Assembly (NCBI GenBank): GCA_949316235.1
Contig: OX438745.1
Coordinates: 3,787,001 to 3,851,000 of the forward strand
Direction of reading: 5' to 3'
Origin: Oegoconia quadripuncta
Taxonomy: Eukaryota > Arthropoda > Insecta > Lepidoptera > Autostichidae
Length of the DNA: 64,000 bases
Part shown: one piece after another, positions 41,306-51,853 of the stretch
Layout: each line of letters opens with the position of its first letter
Position numbering within the stretch: the stretch's first letter is position 1
Program-made: the position numbers and the translations under genes
Notes under the pieces: model-generated
What the model saw: the letters and a program-made list of their open reading frames with translations, nothing else
What the model was told of the DNA's origin: nothing
The model's database searches: none

Positions 41306-41626
41306 CTATTTCTGTTCATCGTATGACGATCTAGTATATCCGTCATCTCATGTAGTTTGTGGCTTTTTAGATAAAGCAGACAAAGTTATAATATTTTTAT
41401 AATTTCCACACTCTAATCTAAATGTACTCAACAATTCAGTAAATTGGATACTTGACGAATCAGAACTATTTCTGTTCATCATAAAACTATCTAATATATC
41501 CGTCATCTCATGCAGTTTGTGGCTTTTTAGAGAAAGTAGATAAAGCCATAATGTTTTTATAATTTCCACACTCTAATCTAAATGTACTGAAACAATTCAG
41601 TATATTGGATACTTGACGAATTAGAA
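41306..41626. repeat. 160-bp tandem duplication
   Basis: Unit 1 41306..41465 and unit 2 41466..41626, both containing CTATTTCTGTTCATC, ATATCCGTCATCTCATG, AGTTTGTGGCTTTTTAGA and TTTCCACACTCTAATCTAAA. By eye about 90% identical. The minus-strand opening across it simply reflects the duplicated unit. Extra GACTTGACGAAT repeats follow to about 41740. Confidence 0.9.
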
Positions 41627-41824
41627 CTTACTGCAGACTTGACGAATCAGGTCTTTTTATATATTTGACCAATTGCTTTGGCAAATAGGAAATATTTACA
41701 TACTTGACGAACCGAAACAAAAATTATATTTGACGAATTGAAAAGAAAGCGGGCTGTAAATAAACGCTGTACTAATTATAACTATATTAATTGTATACTA
41801 AATCAATGTTGGATTTGGGATGAT

Positions 41825-42490
41825 TCCGGGTATGTCATATGGCATATTGTTGTGGGGAAACGCTGCTGACATACATATGATTTTTGTTCTGCAGAAGCGT
41901 GCTATTCGTGCCATTTATAAATTAGGACCTAGAGAGTCTCTTAGAGATAAGTTTAAGGAAATTAATATCTTAACAATGGCATCTCAATACATTTATGAGA
42001 ATTTGTTATATGCAAAAAAAAATATAACCTTATTCGCTAAAAATAGTGATAGGCACAATGTTAATACAAGGAATAAGAACAAGTTATCTATTTATGTTAG
42101 CCGACTTCACAAAGTTAGTAAATCCTTCAAAGGGCAATGTATACGCTTTTATAATAAGGTTCCAGTAGACATTCAAAATATGTCTTCAAATAAATTTAAA
42201 GCAATCATAAAACAGAAATTATTAACAAAAGGCTATTATAAAATCACTGACTATTTGAATGATAAGCAAGCATGGACATAGCTGTCTTATTATTCATATA
42301 ATTATCAAATCGCAACCTATAACCTGTTTAAAAGAGCAACCCTAGAGTTTCTTGCTCGTTCTTCTCTGGGGAGTCGGCTTTGTGAATGAGCAGTAAATTT
42401 AAACTATAATGTAATATTAATAGTGACGTTTTCGAGTGATAATTTTATCCTATGAAATAAAATATTTTGATTTGATTTGATTTGATTTAT
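41825..42490 (+). mobile_element. LINE, best C-terminal fragment with 3' UTR and TGATT tail
   Basis: The longest open frame in the window (41820..42281, 153 codons). Residues read MSYGILLWGNAADIH, FVLQKRAIRAIYKL, EINILTMASQYIYENLLY, then GQCIRFYNKVPVDIQ and KGYYKITDYLNDKQAWT, stop: the post-polymerase (thumb and C-terminal) region of a Jockey-like LINE. The 3' UTR of about 200 bp ends in AAATAAAATA and four TTTGA units. 5'-truncated at about 41825. The relative at 47583 (-) is roughly 93% identical by eye. Confidence 0.88.
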
Positions 42491-42645
42491 GTACCCGAAA
42501 TAGCTTCTGTAAGCTATATTAATATCACAAGTCCCGGGATATGTGTTGTTACAAAAAGATTGCTTGTTAGACAGTATTTAAAATACAAGCGGACTTCAGT
42601 TGTTTTAATTTTAGTTATTTTATCAGCTGAAAATATTTTTTACTC

Positions 42646-43690
42646 TACAGGGCGTCCCACGGCTATGCCACATGGAGGGAAAGTACCTTGAATTTTGTAG
42701 ATGGAACATTTTACTGAAAGAAGACATTATTTTAATTTAAAAAACAATTTAAACTGCATTCATAGATTTTTAAATAAGTACATGGTTGAACCGGGAATCG
42801 AACCATTTATTTATAAAAAAAAATTACCATGTTACTTTATCATACCGATCGAAAGGCTTCATCATAAGGATTATTTTTTGCTAAATAACATATTGTCAGA
42901 AATAAAAGGAAGACCATGAATTTTAACATTAGATGTTCAATTTTGTTCAGAAAAATGAAAAGCTGACATTGCCGTAAGGACATACAACTGACATTATCAT
43001 TACTAATACTAATTACCCACTCGAGAAGTATGCATCATTTCCCTATTATAATTTAAGTTCATGATAAAATGATAAAGAGATACGTAATTAGTAAGTAGGA
43101 CTATCTCAATGAACATTTTCTTTCCTGGATCGGGACAAATGGACGAAAAAATGGCCGCCGAGATCCCCAGATCTAACCCCGTTAGATTTTTTTTATGGGG
43201 TTATGTAAAAAATTTACTTTACAAGAACCAGTGTCAAAGTGTCCACGAGCTACAAACTGAACTTCGACGTATTATTCTAAATATCCACCACAACATGATC
43301 AAAAAATCGACAGGGAGCGAAATAATCAAAAGAGTGCGACTTTGTATTGAACAGGATGGGACTCATTTTGAGCATTTGATAAATTTGATTAATTTTGTAT
43401 TAAAAATGTTAAAATTCATGGTCTTCCTTTTATTTCTGACACTATGTTATTTAGCAAAAAATTATCCTTATGATGAAGCCTTTCGATCGGTATGATAAAG
43501 TTACATGGTAATTTTTTTTTTATAAATAAAGGGTTCGATTCCCGGTTCAACCATGTACTTATTTAAAAATCTATGAATGCAGTTTAAATTGTTTTTTAAA
43601 TTAAAATAATGTCTTCTTTCAGTAAAATGTTCCATCTACAAAATTCAAGGTACTTTCCCTCCATGTGGCATTGCCGTGGGACGCCCTGTA
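42646..43690 (+). mobile_element. deleted mariner/Tc-type transposon with 283-bp inverted repeats
   Basis: Element 42648..43688, flanked by TA (42646..42647 and 43689..43690). Terminal repeats 42648..42930 and 43405..43688 are about 98% complementary; tip CAGGGCGTCCCACGGC. The interior of about 470 bp carries only the 3' part of a transposase gene. Both arms contain GAACCGGGAATCGAACC, which reads on the other strand as a tRNA-like 3' end. Confidence 0.93.
43109..43495 (+). pseudogene. mariner/Tc-type transposase C-terminal remnant
   Basis: From about 43152 the +1 frame reads WPPRSPDLTPLDFF, the motif around the third catalytic acidic residue of a DDE/D transposase. After an 8-T run (one T short) the frame becomes that of the 128-codon opening: LWGYVKNLLYKNQCQSVHEL and ...RLCIEQDGTHFEHL, the usual C-terminus. 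The first two catalytic aspartates and the DNA-binding domain are deleted. The stop lies inside the right inverted repeat. Not functional. Confidence 0.85.
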
Positions 43691-44177
43691 TATCGTCTAA
43701 AAGTGCTCTTTCGCCATTGGTCACTTCTGCCCGATTACACGAAGAAGCATTCTTTTGAAAAGAAAAGTGTAAATAAAACTTCCAACAGTATCTTTCTAAA
43801 TAAGCTCCAAACTTTATACCGTTGAAACAAAAATCCTCGCCTTACAACGATAATAACCAAATCTTGGTATTATCCTCTCTAATCCTCCCAGGAGGACCCA
43901 ACACTGAGTATGATTCAACATTTAAATGTCAAGCAACGTACGGCCAAATTTGCGGGGGACAACTTCTTAGCGAATATACTTTAGTACTGTCGACGCCAGA
44001 AGTGTTAGTTTAAAAATTTGCTCTGTTGGCGATTGACTTCAATTTTGTGCCACTGCTGTTTTCGAAGTGGGTTAAGGTTTTCCTATTTATACATTACACA
44101 CCCTATTACTTTCTTTAATTAGTTTATGGTCTAAGGTAGCAATAGAGACACGTAGGCCACGGTCTACCTTGAGTAAT
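43691..44177. other. unassigned stretch
   Basis: No recognised content. Confidence 0.3.
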
Positions 44178-44412
44178 AATAAATAAATAAATATTTCGGA
44201 CACTTACACCAATCATCTAGTTCCAAACTAAGCAAAGCTTGTACTATGGATACTTGATAACAGATAAACATACATAAATATTTATATAAACATCCATGAC
44301 TCCGGAATAAATGTTCGTATTCATCACACAAACATTTACCCGTCGCGGGATTCGAACCCGCAACCGTTGGTTTCGCTGACAGGATCACTATCCACTACAC
44401 CAACCGGTCGTC
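44178..44412 (-). mobile_element. SINE-B, full-length
   Basis: Reversed SINE-B: AATAAATAAATAAATATTTC end, TTGTACTATGGATACTTGAT, GGATTCGAACCCGCAACCGT (B box) and CACTATCCACTACACCAACC GGTCG. Best-preserved head with the copy at 13752. Confidence 0.9.
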
Positions 44413-44479
44413 ATCAGTAGGGGACATGTGGAGTACTACTATTGATCCTGCATATAGAAGTTAAAGTTAGAGAGGTATT

Positions 44480-44910
44480 CTTATTATAAAAAAAACACAA
44501 ATCCGACTCGCAATCAAGTGGTCGACTCAAACCCAAGGATCATTCCGCGGAACCCATAATTTTTTACAAACTTTTATTTAGCTGTATGTCTACGTAAACA
44601 AATCTTGAGGTAGTATTATGGTATACTGAGGTGATGTGGTGATGCAGCCTGAAGGTGAACATAAAAATCCCGTAATAAAACTGCAAGCCCATCGAGTTTG
44701 GGATTATTTGATTTGTATTGAGACGCAGTCTGATCGTAGATGGTATCGAGGATCTAATGATGGAGCCACATGCATTAAATAATAAAACAATGCAACCCTG
44801 TTGAACTTGGGTCCGTTTGAATTGTCGTGACAAGTAGTCTGATCGAAAATCAGTAATTCAGCAACGTCATATAGTAAAACTTTCGAGTTTGGGCTTATGA
44901 TACTTGTCTT
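44480..44910. repeat. Rep-4/Rep-5-like diverged block
   Basis: 44490..44560 has CACAAATCCGACTCGCAATC and GCGGAACCCATAATTTTTTA, wording of the Rep-4 group. 44610..44905 has TATTATGGTATACTGAGGTG and GCAGCCTGAAGGTGAAC, wording of Rep-5 (30000). Much diverged; boundary between the two is unclear. Confidence 0.4.
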
Positions 44911-45436
44911 TGTGAGTACCAGAATAATGTCAGATTGAAGGTCTCATGATGGCCCATTAAAATCTTATTTTTAAAAAGTATTTTTAATGTAATATTTATT
45001 CTTATGTACTTAGGGTACTTAAGTGTGGAGGAAAAGGGGAGATCTTCCACGAGACTGTTGACATTGCCCGGGGATCGTGGTCCAAGAATTATTAGTGGCG
45101 TCTTGCCTATTTGCAATGCCTTGAGAAAACTTCGTTAGCGCGATGTAGGATTCGCGCTCTGATTAGTTGGCTTGGTAATGAAACCATCATAATGTGAACT
45201 TAAAAGTTTTGTAGTACGTAGTACCTTACCTAGTAAGTAGAATAAATCCTAGAAATTAGTTACGAACACGACTGTACCGCATATTGTAACTTAGCTACAC
45301 CTTTGAGATATTCTTCAGAAGATCTAAAGAGCACGAATAAACCTTACAGGATGATTAACCATCTTGATACTTTTTAAATATCACTTCACAATACCTAGAA
45401 CGTAATTTTTTATTGAAGTACCGGATTGATGATAAG
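44911..45436. other. unassigned stretch
   Basis: No recognised content. Confidence 0.3.
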
Positions 45437-45575
45437 AGTGTCGGTGGCTCAGCAGTTAAGACGCGGTTTCTCAACTTGAGAGGTCCGGGTTCGATTCCCA
45501 GGCCAGCCATGTACCAATAAGTTTTAAAATTTAATTTAATTACGTGAATTTATCCGACTGCTCTTAAACTGTGAA
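45437..45575 (+). mobile_element. SINE-D, 3'-truncated copy
   Basis: Head GTGTCGGTGGCTCAGCAGTT (A box), GGTCCGGGTTCGATTCCCAG (B box), CCAGCCATGTACCAATAAGT, then body to CGACTGCTCTTAAACTGTGA. Confidence 0.88.
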
Positions 45576-46103
45576 GGAATATCTAGGTGGGACAATGATA
45601 ATGCTTACACGATATCTAAGTAATAGTTTTCAATTTGTTTTGGCGACGCAACCCCTTCGGAAAACGAAATATTTGACGGAGCCCTAAAATAATCAAAAAC
45701 TGGCTTTATGTGTATTATTTAGTAATAATCATATTACTTTACAGTAACATTTGCATATAATAGAAGGTAAAATTGTTTTTTTATTTTTCATTAATTATTT
45801 CATGTAAGGCTTGAAGTCGCATAGTAGGTTCTGCTTTCAGGTTGTCTTTTAGTAAGATTTTTAACAATAGAACTTCAAACTTCAAGCATTTATTTCAACG
45901 TAAGATACATGATATCATTTGTTGAATGTCAATTTAAATCTACTGGAAATGAAAAAGTTTATTTCATTTATCTGTCAGTCGGTATGTCCAAGCTACTACC
46001 GCTTCGGAAAGTGAATTCATCTGTGGGAAAAGAAACGGCGCAAGAAACCCACAGGATCATTGTTGTTCTTTTTTTTTTAATAAAGTATATAACTAACACA
46101 ATT
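45576..46103. other. unassigned AT-rich DNA
   Basis: No recognised content. Confidence 0.3.
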
Positions 46104-46800
46104 TTATAATTTTGGGGAGCTGGTCGAAGTACACCAAGCGTGTTTGTCATTCAGGTAGTCACTAATTTTATAATAACCCTTTTTTGCTAATGTTATTTTG
46201 ACATAATCTTTAAATTTTTTCTCAGTTAGATTAATGATATTCTCAGGTATAAGGTTATAAAAGCGTATACAGTGTCCTACAAATGATGTATTAACTTTGC
46301 TTGGTCTGAACATAGGGGTAGTTTTATTTATTTATTTATTTATTTTAACACTTTATTGTACACACACACAAAGAAATGGTCATTAACAAATATTTTAGAA
46401 AAATGTATTTCTTATATCTCAAATTTAAATTATGCTTGTCACTATTTTTCGGGAACCTAGAAATATTTTTTCGAACGTACATAATATTTTCGTAAATGAA
46501 CAGTGAAGGAACAGTTAAAATATTAATTTCTTTAAACCATGTCGACGCAGATTATAAATTGCTCGTATTGCTCTCTATTGCAAAATAAAAATATGTTCTA
46601 TGTCAGCTGCTCGTCCCCAAAGCAAAATACCGTAAGACATAATACTGTGGAAATAACTAAAATAAACCAATCTTGCAGTTGCCACATCAGTTAGCTGTCT
46701 AATCTTCCAGACGGCATATGCTGTGGAACTCAATCTACATGCTAAATATTCTAAATGTGGTCCCCACTGAAGCTTGCTCCTTTGACAGCTTGACTTCAAG
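46104..46800 (-). mobile_element. LINE ORF2 C-terminus interrupted by another LINE tail
   Basis: Minus strand, upstream part (46575..46799): LQWGPHLEYLACRLSSTAYA, VWKIRQLTDVATARLVYFSY, SIMSYGILLWGRAADIEHIF, then a stop and RAIRAIYNL, INILTVPSLFIYENIMYVRK. Downstream part (46104..46313): SKVNTSFVGHCIRFYNLIPE and KKGYYKISDYLNDKHAW. Colinear with the LINE at 41825 but extends about 40 codons further upstream. The insert at 46322..46380 breaks it. Confidence 0.85.
46322..46380 (-). mobile_element. short LINE tail insertion
   Basis: TTTATTTATTTATTTATTTT AACACTTTATTGTACACAC: reversed AATAAAGTGTTAAAATAAAT AAATA end as in the tail at 20680. Only about 60 bp, inside the older LINE. Confidence 0.7.
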
Positions 46801-46930
46801 CTTCAATGAATAGAATTTATTAATATTGCATAATTAAATGAATATGACTACAGAATATTTAAACATAAGTACATAGTTATCCGTTTCTTAAAAATTTAAA
46901 AAAGCAAGGCAACATTTCATGTCGAAAGTT

Positions 46931-47380
46931 TATACGGGGTGTCCCAAAACGGAGGTAGATGGACTTAAGGCGCATCAAATAAGCTTAACATGCCCATAGA
47001 AAACTGTAATGAGTATTGAGTATAACCAGTTTCATTGATTTTTGAAAAAAATACCACTTTTTGATGATTTTTATATCAGAGAGCTTTTAAAAAACTGTTT
47101 ATTTAAAAGAAAAATACGTTTAAGGCTTGGTCGATAGTTACTTATGATGTGGCGAACATTATTAGTCGATGATTAAAGTGAAACATCGACAAATTTATTG
47201 TCAAAGTCAACTTTTATTCTCTCTAAAAAACAATAGCTCAACTTTGAGCAGCTACCACGAAAAAAAAATACTCAATACTCATTACACTTTTCTATGGGCA
47301 TGTTAAGCTTATTTGATGCGCCTTAAGTCCATCTACCTCCGGTGTCAGCGTGACGGCCTAATTTTGGGACACCCTGTATA
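46931..47380. mobile_element. palindromic foldback element with mariner-like tips
   Basis: Left tip TATACGGGGTGTCCCAAAA, right tip (reversed) TATACAGGGTGTCCCAAAAT. Arms of about 90 bp share GGAGGTAGATGGACTTAAGG, CGCATCAAATAAGCTTAACA and TGCCCATAGAAAA. The right arm has an additional 20-odd bases (GGTGTCAGCGTGACGGCC, 47341..47358). Interior without coding content. TA at both edges. Confidence 0.9.
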
Positions 47381-47582
47381 ATTATGCTATGGTGGTTCGC
47401 CTACGACGATGGTCCATAGTAATCAATGCGATCATTGATTACTATGGAGTCGTATAAATCACCACATAAGTATAGGTACGACTTGACACAAGACTGTTCA
47501 GCATTATACCTATGCGATGCTATGTCTATGTATGTCACCATAGATGAAGCTTCTACTGAAGTGTGCATTTAGCAGGGGAATA

Positions 47583-47870
47583 ATCAAATCAAATCAAAAT
47601 ATTTTATTTCATAAGATAAAATTATCACTTGAAAACGTCACTATTAATATTAATATTACATTTAAATTTACGGCTCATTCACAAAGCTGACTCCCCAGAG
47701 AAGAACGAGCAAGAAACTCTAGGGTTGCTCTTTTAAACAGATTATGGGTTACAATTTGTGATTTGATAATTATAGGAATAATAAGACAGCTATGTCCATG
47801 CTTGCTTATCATTCAAATAGTCAGTGATTTTATAATAGCCTTTTGCTAATAATTTCTGTTTTAATATAAT
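47583..47870 (-). mobile_element. LINE 3' end, TGATT tail
   Basis: Reversed TGATT tail followed by TTTTATTTCATAAGATAAAA and GAAGAACGAGCAAGAAACTC. Encodes the same KGYYKITDYLNDKQAWT end as 41825. About 93% identical to it by eye, in opposite orientation 5 kb away. Confidence 0.88.
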
Positions 47871-48639
47871 ATAATAAATTTCTGTTCAGTACGAATCTCG
47901 ATAAATCGATGAAACTATTCCCAATTTTATTGACGGAAATAATTAGGGCAAGTTTTTTATTTGTCTTATTAAAAAGTTTTTATTTGTTTCCCACAATCAG
48001 TTTTATTTTTATCAAACAAGGCGGTATGCGAATAGCACTTCCCCGCGTGCGCATCAAAAGTGGTCATTCATATTGCTGCTAACCAAAGGAGACGGGCCAT
48101 TACATATTGTGGTGTAAGTGACTTTGACTCTGATGAATTCCACTGATAATAAGTGAGGACCGAGGTGATGGCGTGAGGGGCATGCTCTACGTTTACCCTT
48201 CACTATCGCATTGCCTGAGTACCCCGAGACTGGATGGCACCGTCCCAGTCACTTGTAACGCTCACGTTTGCCCCGAGATATTGATATTCTTCTCATTCCA
48301 TTCTCAAGCATGAATATGAACTGGGTATCGTTTTTTGAGCAGTCTAAATAATACGTTGTCTAATTTTATGTTAAATAAAGGGAATAAATGTAAGTATCAA
48401 AATAATAGAGACGCAGTAAAAACTCTGTTTCTTAAATGAAGGCGACTCAGTGAAATAAATAAAGTTTCGTTACGGCAGAGAGACTTGCTAATTACCTAAA
48501 TATAACTTACACACTTATTAACTTTATGAAGGTATAATCTCGTTTATATATAAACCCTTCACTAGCACCGTCACCTGGTCGTGCACCTGATTTTGATACC
48601 AATTTTGTAACACACACTCACAAGCAGGCTTGTGAATAA
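47871..48639. other. unassigned stretch
   Basis: No recognised content; slightly GC-richer at 48170..48290. Confidence 0.3.
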
Positions 48640-48659
48640 ATTCAAAAGGTAGATTCAAC

Positions 48660-49000
48660 TTAACCACTTCCCTTCTTTTTACAAGGGGTACGCTCATACA
48701 GGGGTGGGGGGCGAGTTATGCTGGACTCCGGCTTAAAGCCGACCTACCAACTAAAACCCCTTGGTGTTCTCCACTCGTACCACAGCGGCGTGGCCACGGG
48801 TTCCCCACGGTATTCGTACGCGGCCAAGTCGGCCCGTCCCCCGCCCAGAACAACGACTGTGGCGGTCCTCCTATAGGCTCGGCAGGGAGAAATCTCCTGG
48901 TCCAGCCACGTCAAGAAGGCGTGTGGGAACACCACGCCTGCGTGTGAGTGGTTACACCCCCGTGTTACCAGCCGACCTCGCTAGCTAGAGGGAAGAAGAA
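48660..49000 (+). repeat. GC-rich retroelement-like 3' block
   Basis: Much more GC-rich than anything nearby: AGTTATGCTGGACTCCGGCT, CCACGGTATTCGTACGCGGC, CAAGAAGGCGTGTGGGAACA, and ends CTAGAGGGAAGAAGAAGAGA. The GAAGAAGA ending resembles the LINE end at 23750. Both strands are open for 60-75 codons because stops are rare in GC-rich DNA; no domain recognised. Best guess: 3' end of a site-unspecific LINE. Confidence 0.45.
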
Positions 49001-49014
49001 GAGATACTTTTCTG

Positions 49015-49445
49015 GATGTCGTTGGATAGGTCATTCAAAAATATAGGTTACCTTGAACAGTTTTTCGATTTAAGGATTAGTTTAAGAAATATTAAATTTT
49101 AAAGTGCTAATTGTTTAGTGTAAGGTTATATGCAATCAACTGTTAAATAAATAATTAATAATTTTTGTTGTAGTCAAGTGTTACTCCCTCCCCCCCCTTG
49201 CCAGCTAAGTGGTTGGTTTTGGATACCTGAAAAAATTCACATCAGTAGTATTTATAACGAAGGTAAAAGGAATACTATCACAACTAGATAGGCTTTACCT
49301 ACAAGTTAATGAGGAATAGTGGAAAAACTTATACAATAAAAATATTTATCAAACGGCAAAAAGCTCATTTCTAGGCGGCATATTGTGCCAGGCAAGTTCC
49401 GAACACTACACTGCGCGTGGCCCCACACGCACTTGGCCGGTTTTT
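49015..49445 (-). repeat. Rep-4 copy 2 (inverted)
   Basis: CGTTGGATAGGTCATTCAAA, AATATAGGTTACCTTGAACA and end GCACTTGGCCGGTTTTTATT mirror 26375..26720. The middle (49200..49400) is not matched and may be a second insertion. Confidence 0.65.
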
Positions 49446-50711
49446 ATTCCGAGTTAGTTACAGAATACTAAAAGAAAAAATATTTTTCACGGAGATACAT
49501 TCGGAAACGTTGATCGGGGGCGCTCCCAGGAAGCGGAAGCGGCGGGAAATAATTAGCTGCTAGTCCCGTGAATGCACGCCGCAGGCTAAGGAAAGGCCAT
49601 TCAGCCACAGTGTAACTCGGAGTTATTTACTGCCGCACTGTATTCATTTAACTCTAATTTTGACGAATGTTTAATTCTAGTATTTAATAAATATTTTTAT
49701 ACCAAGTTCCAGATTTTTATAATAATTAAAATAGGACTTATGAGTTGTGCCGTGTGGATTTGAACCAACCCATCTCTTCCCGTGGGTGTCATGAAAAGCG
49801 ACTATGGGACTACACCAAAAACGTGAAGAGATTTGAACGTTTCAACGGCTATATAAAATACCCCTGCCCGTACGTCTATATCCAGTCGTTGTCCGGATGG
49901 ATCTCAATAACGCATGGTCCTATATTCTATTTTATATGGGTAGCGTCATGAGTAGCCCTCTCTCTCTACATAAGAATAGAAACATATATACAATATGCCA
50001 ATCTCAATGCGACAACGAAGAAAAACGGAAAGAAAATCCTTAAAACCGTCACGTATCAAATACCCTGTCGTTTTCCATCTCGCAATAGCAACACAAACGA
50101 AAAAGACATGTCTCAAAATGGCGCGTTATTATCTGAACTAATAAAAATTCAGCGCGCGAAAATCCCCGCAGCGCGATTGGACGGCAGTCCCTCGGCGCCT
50201 CGCGCCATTGGTCGGGCGGGTCATGTTTATTCCATTTTCAAATTAACTTTCACTGTCTCCGTTTCCAGTTAGCTAAGAATTTATTTATTTCATCCACGTT
50301 TTATTATGTGTTGGTAAAGTATGGATATGGATGGATTGTTTTGTCAAAAAAATAATTTGAACATTTACAAAACCCTCGAGCATAGTTGCTGCATCATATT
50401 TAATAGTATCACCGAGGCATAGAAAGCAATAGTGTTATACAAGTCGGATTATGAAAAATGTGAACCTTTATTTATTTGATGAGATAAATCCGGACAAACC
50501 CACATAAAACACCCATCGTTCTTCGTCGGGGGTTATAAAAAAGCAACTTATAAGTTACCTCATTGGTAAGTCAGACATTGGAAAGTGATAAACTACCGCC
50601 CATCTTCGGGCTGTAGCAGGATACAGCACACACAGGATTTTGTTGTACATGTCTCTTTAATTTGTTACTTTAGTTTTTAATCACTCTTACATTTGTTTTC
50701 CATATGTAAAT
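49446..50711. other. unassigned; CpG-rich patch with two CCAAT boxes
   Basis: 49500..49580 is GC-rich (AGGAAGCGGAAGCGGCGGGA). 50150..50225 reads CAGCGCGATTGGACGGCAGT and CTCGCGCCATTGGTCGGGCG: two inverted CCAAT motifs in CpG-rich sequence, promoter-like. A Rep-3-type ending (CACCCATCGTTCTTCGTCGG) lies at about 50512. No exon recognised. Confidence 0.35.
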
Positions 50712-50900
50712 AAATAAATAAAAGGTATTTATTCACCACAAAGGCAATTTAACAAGTAATTAATTGATAATAAATTAAGTCAAACTGTGATGAAAAGGTA
50801 GGGACTCAGCAGATTTGCTGATTTTCAGTCCCCCCCAAGTAGAGTACCTAGTTGCTGCCACCAAGGAATTAATTACTATTACTCTATGAATAAATTTGAA
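50712..50900 (-). mobile_element. LINE 3' UTR tail
   Basis: TAAATAAATAAATAAAAGGT ATTTATTCACCACAAAGGC: reversed 3' UTR with a TTTA repeat tail. The rest (GATTTTCAGTCCCCCCCAAG) is unassigned UTR-like sequence. Confidence 0.5.
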
Positions 50901-51289
50901 CATTAACTAAAAGTAAACAAAAACAAAAATCTATATCTAAAACTGCAAGTGATAAACCATAAAAAGCTAGACACGAGAAGGTATCATATAGGTAGGTAGG
51001 TATTTGGTAAATTTTCAATACTTATGTGTGATTGTGCGAGTGAATTTAATTGTTCTGAAATTATTATTACTACACTATTAATTGTATGTATAACATAACT
51101 GTGTATTTAACTGTAAGGCATTTGTTTTTTTTTTGTAGTTTACCTCTCTCTCTCTTCAATGCTATGCTAGTCAGTATTCTAATGGCGGCAGAGTAAATTT
51201 ATCTATCTATCCTATATCCACTCTGATGGAATCGTGTATTTGTTAACGCTGACAAACTCAACTTACCTATATGTAAAAAGAAATATACA
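50901..51289. other. unassigned AT-rich DNA
   Basis: No recognised content; TCTCTCTCTCT at 51145. Confidence 0.3.
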
Positions 51290-51410
51290 GGATGATTTTG
51301 AATTCGTGTAATTCCCATTAATTAGTGACGCCTCTCTTGATACGAACAACTATCCCCAAAGGACCATGGTGCAATTCGATCAAAAAAATTACGATTATTC
51401 ATACAAAGTA

Positions 51411-51560
51411 ATAATAATAGATAATAAATATCCTTAGACATACACACAGCGCCATCTAGTTCCACAGTAAGCAACTATAGGCTTGTGTTGTGGATACCAG
51501 ATGTTTGATATACTACATAAATACATTTATTTTTATGCGCCTAGCGGGAATCGAAGTAAA
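51411..51560 (-). mobile_element. SINE-C, internally deleted
   Basis: AATATCCTTAGACATACACA, CAGCGCCATCTAGTTCCACA, TAAATACATTTATTTTTATG then a jump to CGCCTAGCGGGAATCGAA. Matches 35038..35180 and the B box region only. Confidence 0.8.
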
Positions 51561-51673
51561 CCATTCTGAAACTACATTTAAAATGAAAATCCAATAATTT
51601 TTCGACTGCTTTCGGCTATAGTTCCTAGTGGAAAGGTTCGTAATCAGGAGTGAAGTCACCAGCCGGAAGTCGG

Positions 51674-51719
51674 AACCATTCTGAAACTACCTTTACTAAA
51701 AGGTAGTTTCAGAATGGTT
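51674..51719. repeat. perfect 20-bp-stem hairpin
   Basis: AACCATTCTGAAACTACCTT, six-base loop, and its exact complement. The stem word also appears singly at 51556..51573. Lies at the centre of the composite foldback block. Confidence 0.93.
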
Positions 51720-51853
51720 TACTTTGTATAAATAATCGAAATTTTTTTGGTTGAATTGGACTATGGTTCTTTGGGGAAAGTTGTTCGTAATCAGGTGTGG
51801 TGTTACCAGGAAACAGGAATTTTCAAAAATTAAATTTAACCATGTATAATATT

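Larger units (their letters stand above)
51290..51830. mobile_element. composite foldback block with SINE-C inside
   Basis: Left segment 51290..51410 (CTTGATACGAACAACTATCC, CAAAGGACCATGGTGCAATT) is the inverted partner of 51718..51830 (TTGGACTATGGTTCTTTGGG, AGTTGTTCGTAATCAGG). A third direct-repeat-like segment is 51575..51670 (TCGGCTATAGTTCCTAGTGG). SINE-C sits at 51411..51560. Probably two related foldback elements nested or fused. Confidence 0.65.

Noticed and set aside
41348..41569. 73-codon opening with an internal repeat as a repeat-protein gene
   Set aside because: It merely translates the 160-bp tandem duplication and is broken by stops in the second unit.
41306..41740. CRISPR-like spaced repeats
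   Set aside because: Only two long units and irregular short ones; the window is eukaryotic.
48744..48988. Overlapping plus and minus openings in the GC-rich block as an exon
   Set aside because: Same compositional effect; the block has a LINE-like end instead.
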